Source: a bacterium (GTDB lineage: Bacteria; Elusimicrobiota; Elusimicrobia; UBA1565; UBA9628). Taken from it: 64,000 nucleotides of DNA. Location of the stretch: positions 124,001 through 188,000 of the forward strand of contig JAKAQO010000001.1 of assembly GCA_021822495.1 (NCBI GenBank), given 5' to 3'. Positions within the stretch are counted from its first letter, which is position 1; the number at the start of each line of letters is the position of its first letter. The position numbers and the translations under genes were made by a program. Positions 1 to 9,948 of this stretch are shown here, in pieces. The notes under the pieces were generated by a model, which was given only the letters and a program-made list of their open reading frames with translations, ran no database searches and was not told the origin of the DNA.

Positions 1-857
1 TCGGAAATTTCCGCACTGATCTCAGCCGCCCAGGATCCGGAATTAGGAGCTTCATGGGCGATCAGCGCTCGACCGGTTTTAGAAACGCTTTTGAGAATGG
101 CGTCTAAATCAAGCGGAGTGAGAGTTCTTAAATCCAAAACTTCAGCCGAAGTTCCATTTTGAGACAAACGCTCGGCAGACTTAAGACAGGTCCCAACCAT
201 CGCCCCCCAAGAAATCATCGTCAAATCCGAGCCTTCCCGGCGCACGCGCGCGCTTCCAATTTGAATCTCATAGGGCTCTTCCTGAACCGGCCCGCGAGCC
301 GCCCGGTAAAGAGCTTTGGGTTCAAAGAAAATGACGGGATCCGGATCTCGAACGGCGGCAATCAAAAGCCCCTTGGCGTCTTCTGGAGTCGACGGGCAAA
401 CGACCTTGATTCCCGGGGTGTGGCAAAAATAAGCCTCTGGAGATTCCGAGTGATGCTCAGGGGCATGAATAAGCCCGCCGTGAGGCGAGCGAATAACCAA
501 AGGCAAGGAGTAGCGTCCGCGAGTCCGGCTTCGAATTCTCCCTAAGTGAGAAACGACCTGATCAAAAATAGAGGGCGTAAATCCGTCAAATTGAATTTCA
601 CAAACCGGCCGATACCCGGCAATGGCCAGCCCCATCGCCGAACCGATGATGCCTAGTTCTGCCAAGGGAGTGTCAACCACTCTTTCACTTCCAAAACGGT
701 CAAACAAGCCTTCAGTCGCGCGAAAAACGCCGCCATTTTTGCCGACATCTTCGCCCAGAATAATCACGCGCTCATCTTTTTCCATCTCCTGGCGCAAGGC
801 CTCGTTGATGGCCCCAACCAAATTGAGTTCTCGGGTTTTCACCACCGTCTTTGTCAT
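1..857 (-). CDS. pdhB: Pyruvate dehydrogenase E1 beta subunit (partial, 3' end outside window)
   Basis: Beta chain of the thiamine-pyrophosphate-dependent E1 of a 2-oxo acid (most likely pyruvate) dehydrogenase complex in the cytosol. With the alpha chain it decarboxylates the oxo acid and hands the acyl group to lipoyl-E2. The reverse-strand frame starts MTKTVVKTRELNLVGAI and continues with family-typical ILGEDVGKNGGVF, DTPLAELGIIGSAMGLA and HAPEHHSESPEAYF. About 285 codons are present against a usual 325, so the C-terminus runs off the window edge. The ATG at 857 follows a GGAAGGAG ribosome-binding site. It is separated from pdhA by two unrelated genes. Pyruvate versus branched-chain substrate cannot be settled from sequence alone; the nearby lipA supports a lipoyl-dependent complex. 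Confidence 0.93.
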   Translation of the reverse strand, partial: MTKTVVKTRELNLVGAINEALRQEMEKDERVIILGEDVGKNGGVFRATEGLFDRFGSERVVDTPLAELGIIGSAMGLAIAGYRPVCEIQFDGFTPSIFDQVVSHLGRIRSRTRGRYSLPLVIRSPHGGLIHAPEHHSESPEAYFCHTPGIKVVCPSTPEDAKGLLIAAVRDPDPVIFFEPKALYRAARGPVQEEPYEIQIGSARVRREGSDLTMISWGAMVGTCLKSAERLSQNGTSAEVLDLRTLTPLDLDAILKSVSKTGRALIAHEAPNSGSWAAEISAEIS

Positions 858-926
858 GGTCTCCTTCCGTACAGACTCTGGCCGTTCTCCAACGAATCTG
901 GAAACGGCACTTCCTCGCCTATGCTC

Positions 927-940
927 GGTCGGAGCCGACC
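927..940. other. Short perfect dyad in the ParA-pdhB gap
   Basis: A 6-bp inverted repeat (GGTCGG, two-base centre, CCGACC) lies in the 157-bp gap between the ParA-like gene and pdhB. Neither side has a T-run, so it is not a convincing terminator. It could be an operator or an mRNA-processing hairpin. Apart from this and the pdhB ribosome-binding site I see nothing in the gap. Confidence 0.35.
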
Positions 941-1014
941 ATTTCTGACCGAATATAAATGAGGGAATGCCGCTTCCAAATTCCGTTTAAGATAGCGACC
1001 TCGCTTAAGCTCAG

Positions 1015-2007
1015 TCATGAAATAGAAATCCCCATCTTATTGACAATCTTGTTCGCCATATTCTTAAAATCCTCACGGGCGTCTTGCGCCGCCAGAGCGT
1101 GGGATCCAATAGCGCCATCGGCCGGCTTGAGTAAAAACATAGGCTTACGCGCCTCCTGAGCCATGGCCATGAGACTTCGATAATGCTTGAGAAGGCCAAA
1201 ACAATGCGGATCCTCGGAAACCGTGTAGTCGCCCTCTATCTCCTCAAGCACGTATTTTCGATAGGCGCCAGGCATACGATGAATCCATTTTTCATAGGAT
1301 TTAGCGGGACGATCCTGGCGGATTGAATGTTGCATGACAATATAGCCGATGGGACTCATCTCGCCTTGCGGCAATTGGAGCTGGGGATCGGGATTTTTTT
1401 TCAATCGCTCACCCCACTCTTTCCGCCATTTTCTCAGAGTCGGGCCTAAATTTCTCAACCCTTGGAGAGAAAAGAGATCGGGCGCCAGCGGCACGACCAC
1501 ATGGCTTGATGAAATTAAGGCGGCTCGATTAATGGCGCCGAGATTAGGACCAATATCTACAAGCACGATTTTTGCCTTCTGCCTTTCAGCGGCTTCTTGG
1601 ATGACCCGCCAGAATGCCGATATCACCCGAAACGCGCGTTCCTTGCTGTCCAGACATTCAGGCCAAACCTGGGAAAGGTCATCCTCAAAACCGCTCAACG
1701 CCATATCTCCGGGAACAAGGAAAAGCGTATCGCTAATTTTTTGAGTCTCGGGAGTTTTAATATCGCCAACCCCGCGCCTAAGAGGCTCAATCGCTCCAAA
1801 AATCGTCCGCGAACTCCCATTCTCCGGCCATAATTTTTCTAATTCTTCATCATCAAGGAAAGCGGCGGAGAGGTTCCCCTGGGGATCAAGATCGGCGGTT
1901 AAAACGCTCAACCCCATATCTGAAAGCATCCATGCGACATGATAGATGAGAGACGTCTTGCCGACGCCGCCCTTGTTATTAAAGAATGTCAATACGGGAA
2001 CGCTCAT
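1015..2007 (-). CDS. ParA/MinD-type ATPase (accessory module with AlbA_2 protein)
   Basis: Deviant-Walker-A ATPase of about 330 aa. The N-terminus carries FFNNKGGVGKTSLIYH (Walker A with the signature lysine), then LTADLDPQGNLS (A' box) and IVLVDIGPNLG (Walker B). The C-terminal part has LLKHYRSLMAMAQEARKPMF, which I recall as typical of a solitary, non-plasmid ParA clade of unknown function. I prefer ATG 2007 over the in-frame ATG at 2019: 2007 gives an ATGA overlap with the upstream stop, has GGAG just upstream, and leaves a short N-terminus before the P-loop. No parB or parS is present, so DNA segregation is unlikely. The tight coupling to the AlbA_2 gene suggests the two proteins work together, possibly in defence or stress; this is inference. 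Confidence 0.85.
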   Translation of the reverse strand: MSVPVLTFFNNKGGVGKTSLIYHVAWMLSDMGLSVLTADLDPQGNLSAAFLDDEELEKLWPENGSSRTIFGAIEPLRRGVGDIKTPETQKISDTLFLVPGDMALSGFEDDLSQVWPECLDSKERAFRVISAFWRVIQEAAERQKAKIVLVDIGPNLGAINRAALISSSHVVVPLAPDLFSLQGLRNLGPTLRKWRKEWGERLKKNPDPQLQLPQGEMSPIGYIVMQHSIRQDRPAKSYEKWIHRMPGAYRKYVLEEIEGDYTVSEDPHCFGLLKHYRSLMAMAQEARKPMFLLKPADGAIGSHALAAQDAREDFKNMANKIVNKMGISIS

Positions 2008-3221
2008 GGCGCTCTCCAAACTGTCACGAGTATATAGTTATGTTCAACGTTAAAAACCGGCGCGGGATTTCCATTATCGGCAAGCGCTTTTCGGGCTATC
2101 TGAATGCCTACTCCAAATTTCTGAACGAATCCGAGATTACGCATGACCTCGGCTACGTTGGGATTGCGATAATCCGTAATCCCCGGCTTGCCGAAATTTT
2201 CGAGAGTCACCTGACCGAACGGCCCTCCTGGATTTTGCATCTCGATACGGTCTGAAAACCACGTGACCCTAACCGGGGCATTGGAATTCGCGTAATCTCT
2301 ATGCATAACGGCATTCCGGACGAGTTGCTGAAGGGCGTCCAGTGGATAATCACGCCACTGTATTTCCGTTGAGGCCGATCGAACATCCGTCGCAATTCGT
2401 ATATTCGCGCGAAAAATTTCATCTATTTGGCGCATCAAGTCGGGAATAGGACCCTGAATCAGCTTTTGATCCGCGATTGGGTCCGCCAGGGTTGTTCCGT
2501 TTATTCTGAGAAATTGGATATAGGCTCCAGGCAGAAACGATTCGGGCCCTTTTCCGATGGCAATAATTCCCACAACCGTCGGCAGCGACTTATCTCCCAA
2601 GGTCAAAAACCGCAAAGAGGCCATCTGTTGCTCCAATGTCCTCCCATTTACCCGCAAAACCTCCGGGGCAATGGCCGAAGGCAGATAAACGCGGCGAAAA
2701 AAATCCTCATCCAAATCTTTTATGGAGGCGCTCGTGATTTGACGCAAATCATCGGGCAAATCGGCGGCCTTGCGCCTCTCGTTCAGTCGACGCTCTTCTT
2801 CCATTGAGGCAACAGCCCTTCGAGGTCCAACTCGTATCCAAACCTGACCTTTATAGCGAACCGGCGGAAAAAGAGACGGCCAGACGATAACAACAGCAAT
2901 CTCGCAACCATTCAACACGCGCTTTTCAACGGACATTGTGGGCATCGAAAGGATATTCCCGTTTGAACGCATATCGGAAAGTTGAATAAGCAACTCTTCT
3001 GTCACTCGCAACCCGGCACAATTACCGTCATCCCGTACGCCGATAAAAATGACGCCGGGCAGATTATGCCCCGGCATATCGTTGGCAAACGCGCAAATGG
3101 CCTTACACACATCGCCAGGGTTGGCAAGCGAAGCTTTTCTCTCAACACGATCTGACTCAATCTCTTTCAAGAGCGTTATGAGTTCGCTGTCATCCATGGA
3201 TTTCACCGCAGTCCCTGTCAT
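2004..3221 (-). CDS. AlbA_2 (Schlafen-like) / GHKL-ATPase protein
   Basis: A 405-aa protein of the COG2865 type. The N-terminal AlbA_2 nucleic-acid-binding domain (about residues 10-140) includes the E-x-K type segment ESDRVERKAS and VIFIGVRDDG. The C-terminal half contains a degenerate GHKL ATP-binding domain with LQQLVRNAVMHRDY and IEMQNPGG. Such proteins are often annotated as putative transcriptional regulators or RecG-like helicases, and some act in defence; no specific role is proven. The ATG at 3221 overlaps the pdhA stop as ATGA, with GAGGGG upstream, and its own stop overlaps the ParA start as ATGA. The two-gene module is therefore transcribed and probably translationally coupled inside the pdhA-pdhB operon, which is odd for a housekeeping locus and suggests insertion. 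Confidence 0.85.
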   Translation of the reverse strand: MTGTAVKSMDDSELITLLKEIESDRVERKASLANPGDVCKAICAFANDMPGHNLPGVIFIGVRDDGNCAGLRVTEELLIQLSDMRSNGNILSMPTMSVEKRVLNGCEIAVVIVWPSLFPPVRYKGQVWIRVGPRRAVASMEEERRLNERRKAADLPDDLRQITSASIKDLDEDFFRRVYLPSAIAPEVLRVNGRTLEQQMASLRFLTLGDKSLPTVVGIIAIGKGPESFLPGAYIQFLRINGTTLADPIADQKLIQGPIPDLMRQIDEIFRANIRIATDVRSASTEIQWRDYPLDALQQLVRNAVMHRDYANSNAPVRVTWFSDRIEMQNPGGPFGQVTLENFGKPGITDYRNPNVAEVMRNLGFVQKFGVGIQIARKALADNGNPAPVFNVEHNYILVTVWRAP

Positions 3222-4408
3222 GGAAAGCGCCCCTCAAGAGGCGGGATCTCGACGATTTCCCCCAAACGCATTTTTCTCTCAAGCAAAGCTTCGAGTTCGG
3301 CTCTTTGTTCGATTAAAGCTCGTGGCGCGCTCGCATAATTGTTGGCGAACATATCCAAAGGGTTCGGCTCAGGGAAAGACTCATAGGCCTTAATCTCCGC
3401 ATCCACCAGGGCCTCCGCGTTTTTGAGGAGTTCTTGATGCCGCGCTTCATCCATGAGTTTGAGCGTCTCCAAATATCGCCTAAGACGTAAAAGCGGATCG
3501 CGTTTGGCCCATTTCTCCACGTCTGTTTTCTCTCGGTAGCGGGAAGCGTCATCCGCAGTTGTGTGATTGGCCATGCGATAAGTCTCAAGCTCAAGAAGAG
3601 TCGATCCCCGGCCTTCCCGCCCGCGAGAAATGGCCTGCTGCATAGCGGAAAAAACTGCCAAGGCGTCGTTTCCGTCTACCTGAAGGCCAAACACTCCATA
3701 CCCATGGGCCTTTTGAGCGAAAGTCTCGGCTGCGCATTGCGTTCGCCTTGAAACCGAAATGGCCCATTGATTGTTTTCTATGAGGAATATCACGGGCAAT
3801 TTCATTGTGCCTGCAAAAGTTAAAGCCTCGTGCAAATCGCCCTTGGAACTGGCGCCGTCCCCCAAATAAGCCAAGACGACCGCGCCATCATCGCTAACGC
3901 CTTTCCCAAAGCGCGACAAGGACGCTCGGCCTTCGGCCTTGACCGCGCCTTTTTTTTCGAGTTTCGCGCCCCAGGCGAGCCCCGCAGCCAAGGTCAAATG
4001 CCCGCCGACTGTGATTGAAAACGTCATATCACGGTTTTCTTCCGGGAAAACGGTCCCACGGTCATCGCCCGCCCAGACTAAAAGCGAATGGCGAAATTTC
4101 ATTCCACGCCCGTAATACGCCCCGGTTCCGCGATAAGTGGGAATCATCCAATCCGAGGGTTTGAGGCAAAAAGCGGGAATAAGTTGGCTCGCCTCTTGTC
4201 CCAAAACCGAAGGATAGGTGCCTAAGCGGCCTTGACGCTGGAGCTTAATCGCGCGTTCATCGAATGCGCGGAGTTCAATCATTTTTTGGTAAATTTCAAG
4301 CAAGGTCTTGGAGTCAATGTGCGGATCAAGAGTGGAATCAACAGAGCCGTCTGGACTTAAAATCTCAAGACGCTGGGTTTCGTGGCGAACAACGGTTTCA
4401 AGAGGCAT
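3218..4408 (-). CDS. pdhA: Pyruvate dehydrogenase E1 alpha subunit
   Basis: Alpha chain of the E1 component (396 aa, normal for the heterotetrameric alpha/beta form). The thiamine pyrophosphate and Mg-binding motif is visible as GDGASSKGDLHEALTFAG followed by FLIENNQWAIS. It also shows YRGTGAYYGRG near residue 90 and the phosphorylation-loop-like segment RMANHTTADDASRYR. The N-terminus overlaps the lipA end by 11 bp and its stop overlaps the next gene as ATGA, so trxB-lipA-pdhA form one reverse-strand transcription unit with the accessory pair. pdhB follows only after those two genes. E2 and E3 are not in the window and may lie to the left. Confidence 0.94.
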   Translation of the reverse strand: MPLETVVRHETQRLEILSPDGSVDSTLDPHIDSKTLLEIYQKMIELRAFDERAIKLQRQGRLGTYPSVLGQEASQLIPAFCLKPSDWMIPTYRGTGAYYGRGMKFRHSLLVWAGDDRGTVFPEENRDMTFSITVGGHLTLAAGLAWGAKLEKKGAVKAEGRASLSRFGKGVSDDGAVVLAYLGDGASSKGDLHEALTFAGTMKLPVIFLIENNQWAISVSRRTQCAAETFAQKAHGYGVFGLQVDGNDALAVFSAMQQAISRGREGRGSTLLELETYRMANHTTADDASRYREKTDVEKWAKRDPLLRLRRYLETLKLMDEARHQELLKNAEALVDAEIKAYESFPEPNPLDMFANNYASAPRALIEQRAELEALLERKMRLGEIVEIPPLEGRFP

Positions 4409-5300
4409 GGACTTTTGAACCTTTCATGAATAATTCTCCAGCATGATAAGAACTGCGAACCAAGGGGCCGGAAGCAATTTCAGCAAACCCCATTTCTCTG
4501 GCGCGCTCAGCGTAAAAATCAAAACGCTCGGGACTTAAAAATTCCCGCACCGGAACATTCCGGCCGGATGAATCAGGCCTTAAATATTGTCCCAAAGTCA
4601 CAATCGAAACTCCCGCCGCGCGCAAATCCCGCAAAGACTCTAAAACTTCCTCTTCCGTTTCGCCAATTCCCAAAAGAAGCGAAGATTTCGCCGGAGTATC
4701 GGGCAAAACTTTTCGAAAATGAGCGAGAACGGCCAAAGATTGATCATAGCCCGCTTTTGAATCTCGAACCGCGGGAGTCAGCCGCCGCACGGTTTCAAGA
4801 TTGTGGGCCGCAACATCCGGCCGAACTTCTAAAACTTTCTCAATCAGATTTGTGTCCCCGCGAAAATCCTGCATCAAGACCTCGATTTTGGTCGTGGGAC
4901 AATTTTGCCGAATCGCTTTGATGCAGGAAGCGATATGAGAGGCCCCCTGATCCGGCAAATCATCCCGGCATACCGTAGTTAAAACAATATAGTCCAATTT
5001 CATCTCTTGAATAGTTTGGGCGAGTTTTTGCGGCTCAAGCGGGTCGGGCAGCGGAGGTTTTAAAGCGGAACTGACCGAACAAAAGCGGCAACCACGCGTG
5101 CATAATTCTCCCAAAACCATGAAGGTGGCTGTTCCCGCGCCCCAGCACTCGGCAAGATTAGGGCACCGGGCCTCTTCACAAACGGTATGAAGATTACGGG
5201 AAGAAGAAATTTTTTTAATGCGCTCGTAATTTTCTCCCGTTGGAAGCTTGACGCGAAGCCAAGCAGGAAAACGCGAAAGAGAAGCCTCCGCCACCGGCAT
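4398..5300 (-). CDS. lipA: Lipoyl synthase
   Basis: Radical-SAM enzyme that inserts two sulfurs into octanoyl-E2/GcvH to make the lipoyl cofactor. At 300 aa it has the usual length. The auxiliary iron-sulfur cluster cysteines are in CEEARCPNLAECW, the radical-SAM CX3CX2C motif is CTRGCRFC, and the C-terminal RSSYHAGE supplies the conserved serine ligand region. The start overlaps the trxB stop by one base (TAATG), and its end overlaps pdhA. Its position next to E1 of a lipoyl-dependent complex fits its function directly. Confidence 0.96.
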   Translation of the reverse strand: MPVAEASLSRFPAWLRVKLPTGENYERIKKISSSRNLHTVCEEARCPNLAECWGAGTATFMVLGELCTRGCRFCSVSSALKPPLPDPLEPQKLAQTIQEMKLDYIVLTTVCRDDLPDQGASHIASCIKAIRQNCPTTKIEVLMQDFRGDTNLIEKVLEVRPDVAAHNLETVRRLTPAVRDSKAGYDQSLAVLAHFRKVLPDTPAKSSLLLGIGETEEEVLESLRDLRAAGVSIVTLGQYLRPDSSGRNVPVREFLSPERFDFYAERAREMGFAEIASGPLVRSSYHAGELFMKGSKVHAS

Positions 5301-6226
5301 TATTTTTCCCCGGCCAGAAACCGTTCGGCTTCAAGGGCGGCCATGCAGCCCGTTCCGGCGGCGGTGACAGCCTGACGGTAACGGGAGTCCATCACGTCTC
5401 CAGCGGCAAAAACCCCGGGGATGGAAGTTCTTGTTCGCCCATCGGTCACGATATAGCCGTGATCGTCAAGTTTGAGCTGGCCGCCCAAAAAATTAACCGT
5501 CGGCTTGTGGCCAATGGCGACAAAAAACCCATGACAGGAGATATCCGAAAATTTTTCGGTCTTCAAATTTTTAACGCGAACGCCGGAGACATGCCCGTTT
5601 CCCAAGACCTCGGAAATAGCCGAATCCCAGACAAAAGAGAGTTTGGGGTTTTTAAAAGCCCGGTCCTGCATGATTTTGGAAGCGCGCAATTCATCTCGGC
5701 GGTGAATAATGATAACCTTGCTTGCGAACTTGGAAAGAAATAAGGCCTCCTCCAAAGCCGTATCTCCGCCGCCAACGACGACCACATCCTTTCCTTTAAA
5801 GAAAAACCCGTCGCAAGTGGCGCAAGCGCTGACCCCATGCCCCATTAATTTTTTCTCAGATTCCAAGCCCAGCCATTGGGCCGTGGCGCCAGTGGCGACA
5901 ATGACGGTTTCGGAGGCAAAGGTTTTTCCTTCCGTCGTTTCAAGTTTAAAAGGACGCGAAGATAAATCAATTTTCGAGACATCTTCCGAAACGATGGAAA
6001 CCCCCAGGCGTTCGCACTGTTTTTTCATGCGCTCCATGAGTTCCGGGCCTAAAACTGGCTCCGGAAAACCGGGAAAATTTTCGACTTCGGAAGTCAGCAT
6101 CAGTTGTCCGCCAGCGGCCATTCCGCCGATGATCAAGGGGTTTAAATCGGCCCTGGCGGCATAAATCGCGGCGGTATAGGCTGCGGGACCGGATCCAATC
6201 ACGATAATTTTTCTGGAATTACTCAT
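5300..6226 (-). CDS. trxB: Thioredoxin-disulfide reductase
   Basis: NADPH- and FAD-dependent flavoenzyme that reduces thioredoxin. It shows the FAD-binding GSGPAAYTAAIYAARA at the N-terminus, the redox motif CATC in ACATCDGFF, the NADPH-binding VVGGGDTALEEALFLS, and the C-terminal FAD motif GVFAAGDV. I place the start at 6226 (MSNSRKIIVIGSG) rather than the in-frame ATG at 6235. The family normally starts there, and a TATAAT box at 6234-6239 overlaps the upstream ATG, leaving 7 nt to the 6226 start (probably leaderless). It is the first gene of the trxB-lipA-pdhA run. Confidence 0.95.
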   Translation of the reverse strand: MSNSRKIIVIGSGPAAYTAAIYAARADLNPLIIGGMAAGGQLMLTSEVENFPGFPEPVLGPELMERMKKQCERLGVSIVSEDVSKIDLSSRPFKLETTEGKTFASETVIVATGATAQWLGLESEKKLMGHGVSACATCDGFFFKGKDVVVVGGGDTALEEALFLSKFASKVIIIHRRDELRASKIMQDRAFKNPKLSFVWDSAISEVLGNGHVSGVRVKNLKTEKFSDISCHGFFVAIGHKPTVNFLGGQLKLDDHGYIVTDGRTRTSIPGVFAAGDVMDSRYRQAVTAAGTGCMAALEAERFLAGEK

Positions 6227-6233
6227 AAGAATC

Positions 6234-6239
6234 ATTATA
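6234..6239 (-). promoter_or_regulatory. Extended -10 box of trxB
   Basis: Reverse strand reads TGATATAAT, an extended -10, only 7 nt before the preferred trxB start. There is no good -35 and no Shine-Dalgarno, as expected for a leaderless transcript driven by an extended -10. Confidence 0.5.
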
Positions 6240-6320
6240 TCATTTAGTCCTTATGCCTATTCTCATGAACCCCAAAGAGGGCATTGTCCCATCCTTGGAA
6301 CTTCATCAAGAGAGGGACTT

Positions 6321-6707
6321 ATGAGCTCTAAAATTGAAATTCTGGGAATTGAGTGCGAAAGCCGCTTGGGCATCACCTTGGAAGAGAGAAAAAAGCCGCA
6401 AAAGATTACTCTCGATTTAGTTTTGACCCTTGATTTAACCGCCGCCGGCCGCCATGACAGCCTAAAATTGAGCGCGAACTACTTTAAAATCGAAAGGCTG
6501 GCCCGGGCGCTCGCCGAAAAAGGAGAACGTCTTCTCATTGAGCGCCTGGCCTGGGAGATCGCCCTTCACATCTTGGACGAAGAGCCTCGCCTAGATGCGG
6601 TTTCGGTCCGGGTCCACAAAAAGCCAGCCTCCATGCCCAAAGCCCGGGAAGTCATCGTTGAAATGACGAAGACCCGTAGCCCTCGCAAGAAATCCAGATC
6701 ATCCTAA
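6321..6707 (+). CDS. folB: Dihydroneopterin aldolase
   Basis: Cytosolic folate-pathway enzyme that cleaves 7,8-dihydroneopterin to 6-hydroxymethyl-dihydropterin and glycolaldehyde. The 128-aa protein begins with the family pattern IEILGIECESRLGITLEER, has DLTAAGRHDSLKLSANY, LIERLAWEIA and ends with VRVHKKPASMPKAREVIVEM. A basic tail (TRSPRKKSRSS) extends beyond the usual end. The ATG follows an AGAGAGGGA ribosome-binding site. It is a lone forward gene, divergent from trxB and convergent with groEL; no other folate gene is nearby. Confidence 0.92.
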   Translation: MSSKIEILGIECESRLGITLEERKKPQKITLDLVLTLDLTAAGRHDSLKLSANYFKIERLARALAEKGERLLIERLAWEIALHILDEEPRLDAVSVRVHKKPASMPKAREVIVEMTKTRSPRKKSRSS

Positions 6708-6714
6708 AAACAAA

Positions 6715-6744
6715 AAGCCCCCGGACCCGAAGGCCCGGGGGCTT
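6715..6744 (-). terminator. Terminator of groES-groEL
   Basis: A GC-rich stem (AAGCCCCCGG pairing with CCGGGGGCTT around a 10-nt loop) lies between the convergent ends of folB and groEL. On the reverse strand it runs into TTTTTG, a Rho-independent terminator for the chaperonin operon. On the forward strand no T-run follows, so folB may only be partly terminated here. Confidence 0.75.
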
Positions 6745-6750
6745 GTCTCA

Positions 6751-6773
6751 AAAAAGGGGACAGTCCCCTTTTT
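6751..6773. repeat. GGGGACAGTCCCC palindrome, copy 1
   Basis: A perfect palindrome with 11-bp arms (AAAAAGGGGAC, A, GTCCCCTTTTT), 5 bp beyond the groEL stop codon. A near-identical copy is at 30490-30512 and a variant with the same GGGACAGTCCC core at 62883-62903, each at the 3' end of a gene. The A/T flanks let it act as a bidirectional terminator. It also resembles REP-type elements spread by Y1 (RAYT) transposases, though no such transposase is in the window. Confidence 0.8.
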
Positions 6774-6778
6774 ATCGA

Positions 6779-8410
<1,632 letters not shown>

Positions 8411-8422
8411 TTATTCCTCCAG

Positions 8423-8734
8423 TTATTTCAGGATTCCGAGAATGTCGTCCTGGTGCATGATCAAATATTCTTGATCGTCGAGTTTGATTTCAGATCCGGA
8501 GTATTTTCCGTAAAGGATCTTATCTCCGGCTTTAACGTCCATCGGGAGAACCTTGCCATCTTCGGCGGTTTTTCCTTTTCCGCAAGCGATGATCTCGCCT
8601 TCCTGCGGTTTTTCCTTCGCGGTGTCGGGAATAATGAGCCCGCCGCGTTTGGTTTCCTTGGCCTCGATCGGTTTCACTAAAACGCGATCGCCGAGAGGCT
8701 GGATTTTCACTTTCGTCAGAGTCGCTTCTGCCAT
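8423..8734 (-). CDS. groES: Co-chaperonin GroES
   Basis: 10-kDa lid of the GroEL chamber; 103 aa. The family starts and motifs are clear: [22 protein letters not shown], then the mobile loop [15 protein letters not shown], and the end [13 protein letters not shown]. There is a strong AGGAGG ribosome-binding site upstream of the ATG. A sigma70-type promoter and an inverted repeat lie just upstream; the canonical CIRCE (TTAGCACTC-N9-GAGTGCTAA) is absent. Confidence 0.97.
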   Translation of the reverse strand: MAEATLTKVKIQPLGDRVLVKPIEAKETKRGGLIIPDTAKEKPQEGEIIACGKGKTAEDGKVLPMDVKAGDKILYGKYSGSEIKLDDQEYLIMHQDDILGILK

Positions 8735-8760
8735 ACCTTGAATCCTCCTAATCTTTGATA

Positions 8761-8781
8761 GAGCGAATCTAGCGCTCGCTC
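8761..8781. promoter_or_regulatory. Inverted repeat in groES leader (possible heat-shock operator)
   Basis: GAGCGA and TCGCTC flank exactly 9 nt between the groES promoter and start codon. The 9-nt spacing matches that of the HrcA operator CIRCE, but the arm sequences do not. It may be a divergent operator or only an mRNA hairpin. Confidence 0.35.
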
Positions 8782-8794
8782 ACCTTCTCTGCTA

Positions 8795-8825
8795 ATTATA
8801 GCACAAAGAAAGGCAGAGTTGTCAA
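8795..8825 (-). promoter_or_regulatory. groES-groEL promoter
   Basis: Reverse strand shows TTGACA (8820-8825) and TATAAT (8795-8800) separated by 19 nt; the -10 is extended (TGCTATAAT), which compensates for the long spacer. This is a housekeeping sigma70-type promoter. Confidence 0.65.
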
Positions 8826-8845
8826 TCGAGGGCTTTGACTGCTAA

Positions 8846-9808
8846 TTAATCCCGAATGCTCTTTTTGAGTTGCAGAAGGGATATGGAGGCAGAATTAGAG
8901 GGAGATTGGTTGCGATTCTTAAAGAAAAATCCGCCCCTTTTGCCAACGCCAGATTCGCCAGAAGAAACAATAGGAGCAGTAATTTTTTGAGATGAGGAGC
9001 TATTTTCCACCGAAGGCAAGGGACGCTCTTCAGAAGCATCGGCTTCGGAAATCTTGATGGACGACGCCCCCTTCTGCGCCAACTGAATAGATGGAATTGA
9101 GCGCAACTCTTCCTCCAGTCTTCTGATGAGCCCGAGAGATTGCGCTAAACTTTTCTCCTTTTCCGCCAAATCTTTAGCCAAGCGGTCGACCAATCCATTT
9201 CGAATCGTCAAATCCTCGTAAAGTTCCTTCACCTGATCCTTGAGGCGATCGGATTGAGAACGCTCTTTCTCCAATTCGGTTTTGACCAAGGCCAAGGCTT
9301 CTTCCTTCCCTTTTAAAAGAGCGTTAAGGCGCTCAGAACTTTCTTGAGCTTCCTTATTAATATGCGATAAATCTTTTTCCAGCGCCGCAACTTTTTTCTC
9401 AAGAGATGATTTCTCCTCCGACTCCTGCTTCAAATCCCGGCTCATCCCCTCCACTTGGTTTTGCAAGGAAATGAGAAGATTTTTTTCGTGACGGGCGTTT
9501 TCGATCTCCGACATTAATTCTTTAACGTGGAGAAAAATCTTGGCTTCGGCCGATTCAAGGGCTTCCTTTGGGTTTTCAGCTCCCAAAAGCCCATTTTGAG
9601 CCGACGGAGGAACCGGCGGACGGGAAGTTTGTTTATTTCCTGCCCCAACAATCTCGGAAAATTCTCCGGCATAACGCCAATTTTTGTCCTGGATTTCCCC
9701 CTCCGCCGAACAAACCAAGGTGGTCGAGGAAAAACCGGAAAGCCGCCACAATTCATCCGCCGAATAAGCCCCGGGAACCTTGCCGTCAATATAAACCCAA
9801 TATTTCAT
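8846..9808 (-). CDS. GYF_2-domain protein with long coiled coil
   Basis: A 320-aa protein of unknown function. Residues 1-55 (MKYWVYIDGKVPGAYSADEL through WRYAGEF) match the GYF_2/DUF4339 domain, a small module thought to bind proline-rich peptides or tether proteins. Residues about 85-245 are a continuous charged coiled coil (for example LKDQVKELYEDLTIRNG), and the C-terminus is Ser-rich and basic. I use ATG 9808 because a GGAGGA site sits just upstream and the GYF_2 domain starts there; the ORF is open further upstream. No signal peptide or membrane segment is seen. Probably a cytoplasmic scaffold; function not inferred further. Confidence 0.75.
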   Translation of the reverse strand: MKYWVYIDGKVPGAYSADELWRLSGFSSTTLVCSAEGEIQDKNWRYAGEFSEIVGAGNKQTSRPPVPPSAQNGLLGAENPKEALESAEAKIFLHVKELMSEIENARHEKNLLISLQNQVEGMSRDLKQESEEKSSLEKKVAALEKDLSHINKEAQESSERLNALLKGKEEALALVKTELEKERSQSDRLKDQVKELYEDLTIRNGLVDRLAKDLAEKEKSLAQSLGLIRRLEEELRSIPSIQLAQKGASSIKISEADASEERPLPSVENSSSSQKITAPIVSSGESGVGKRGGFFFKNRNQSPSNSASISLLQLKKSIRD

Positions 9809-9948
9809 ATCTTCCTCCAAAATAAACGCGCACAAACCTAAAACAAGGATAATCTCCGGAACAAATTATTTCAAGGGCTTTTTTGTTACAGGGTTTACCT
9901 GAAATATACCGGCGACCTTACTTTCAGGTTCATCTTGAACTTGGACTG

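Noticed and set aside
1015-2007. ParA as a plasmid partition system or sign of an integrated plasmid
   Set aside because: No parB, parS-like repeats, replication gene or integrase is nearby, and the genes are embedded in a pdh operon.
8735-8830. CIRCE operator before groES
   Set aside because: The sequence TTAGCACTC-N9-GAGTGCTAA is absent; only a different inverted repeat with similar spacing is present.
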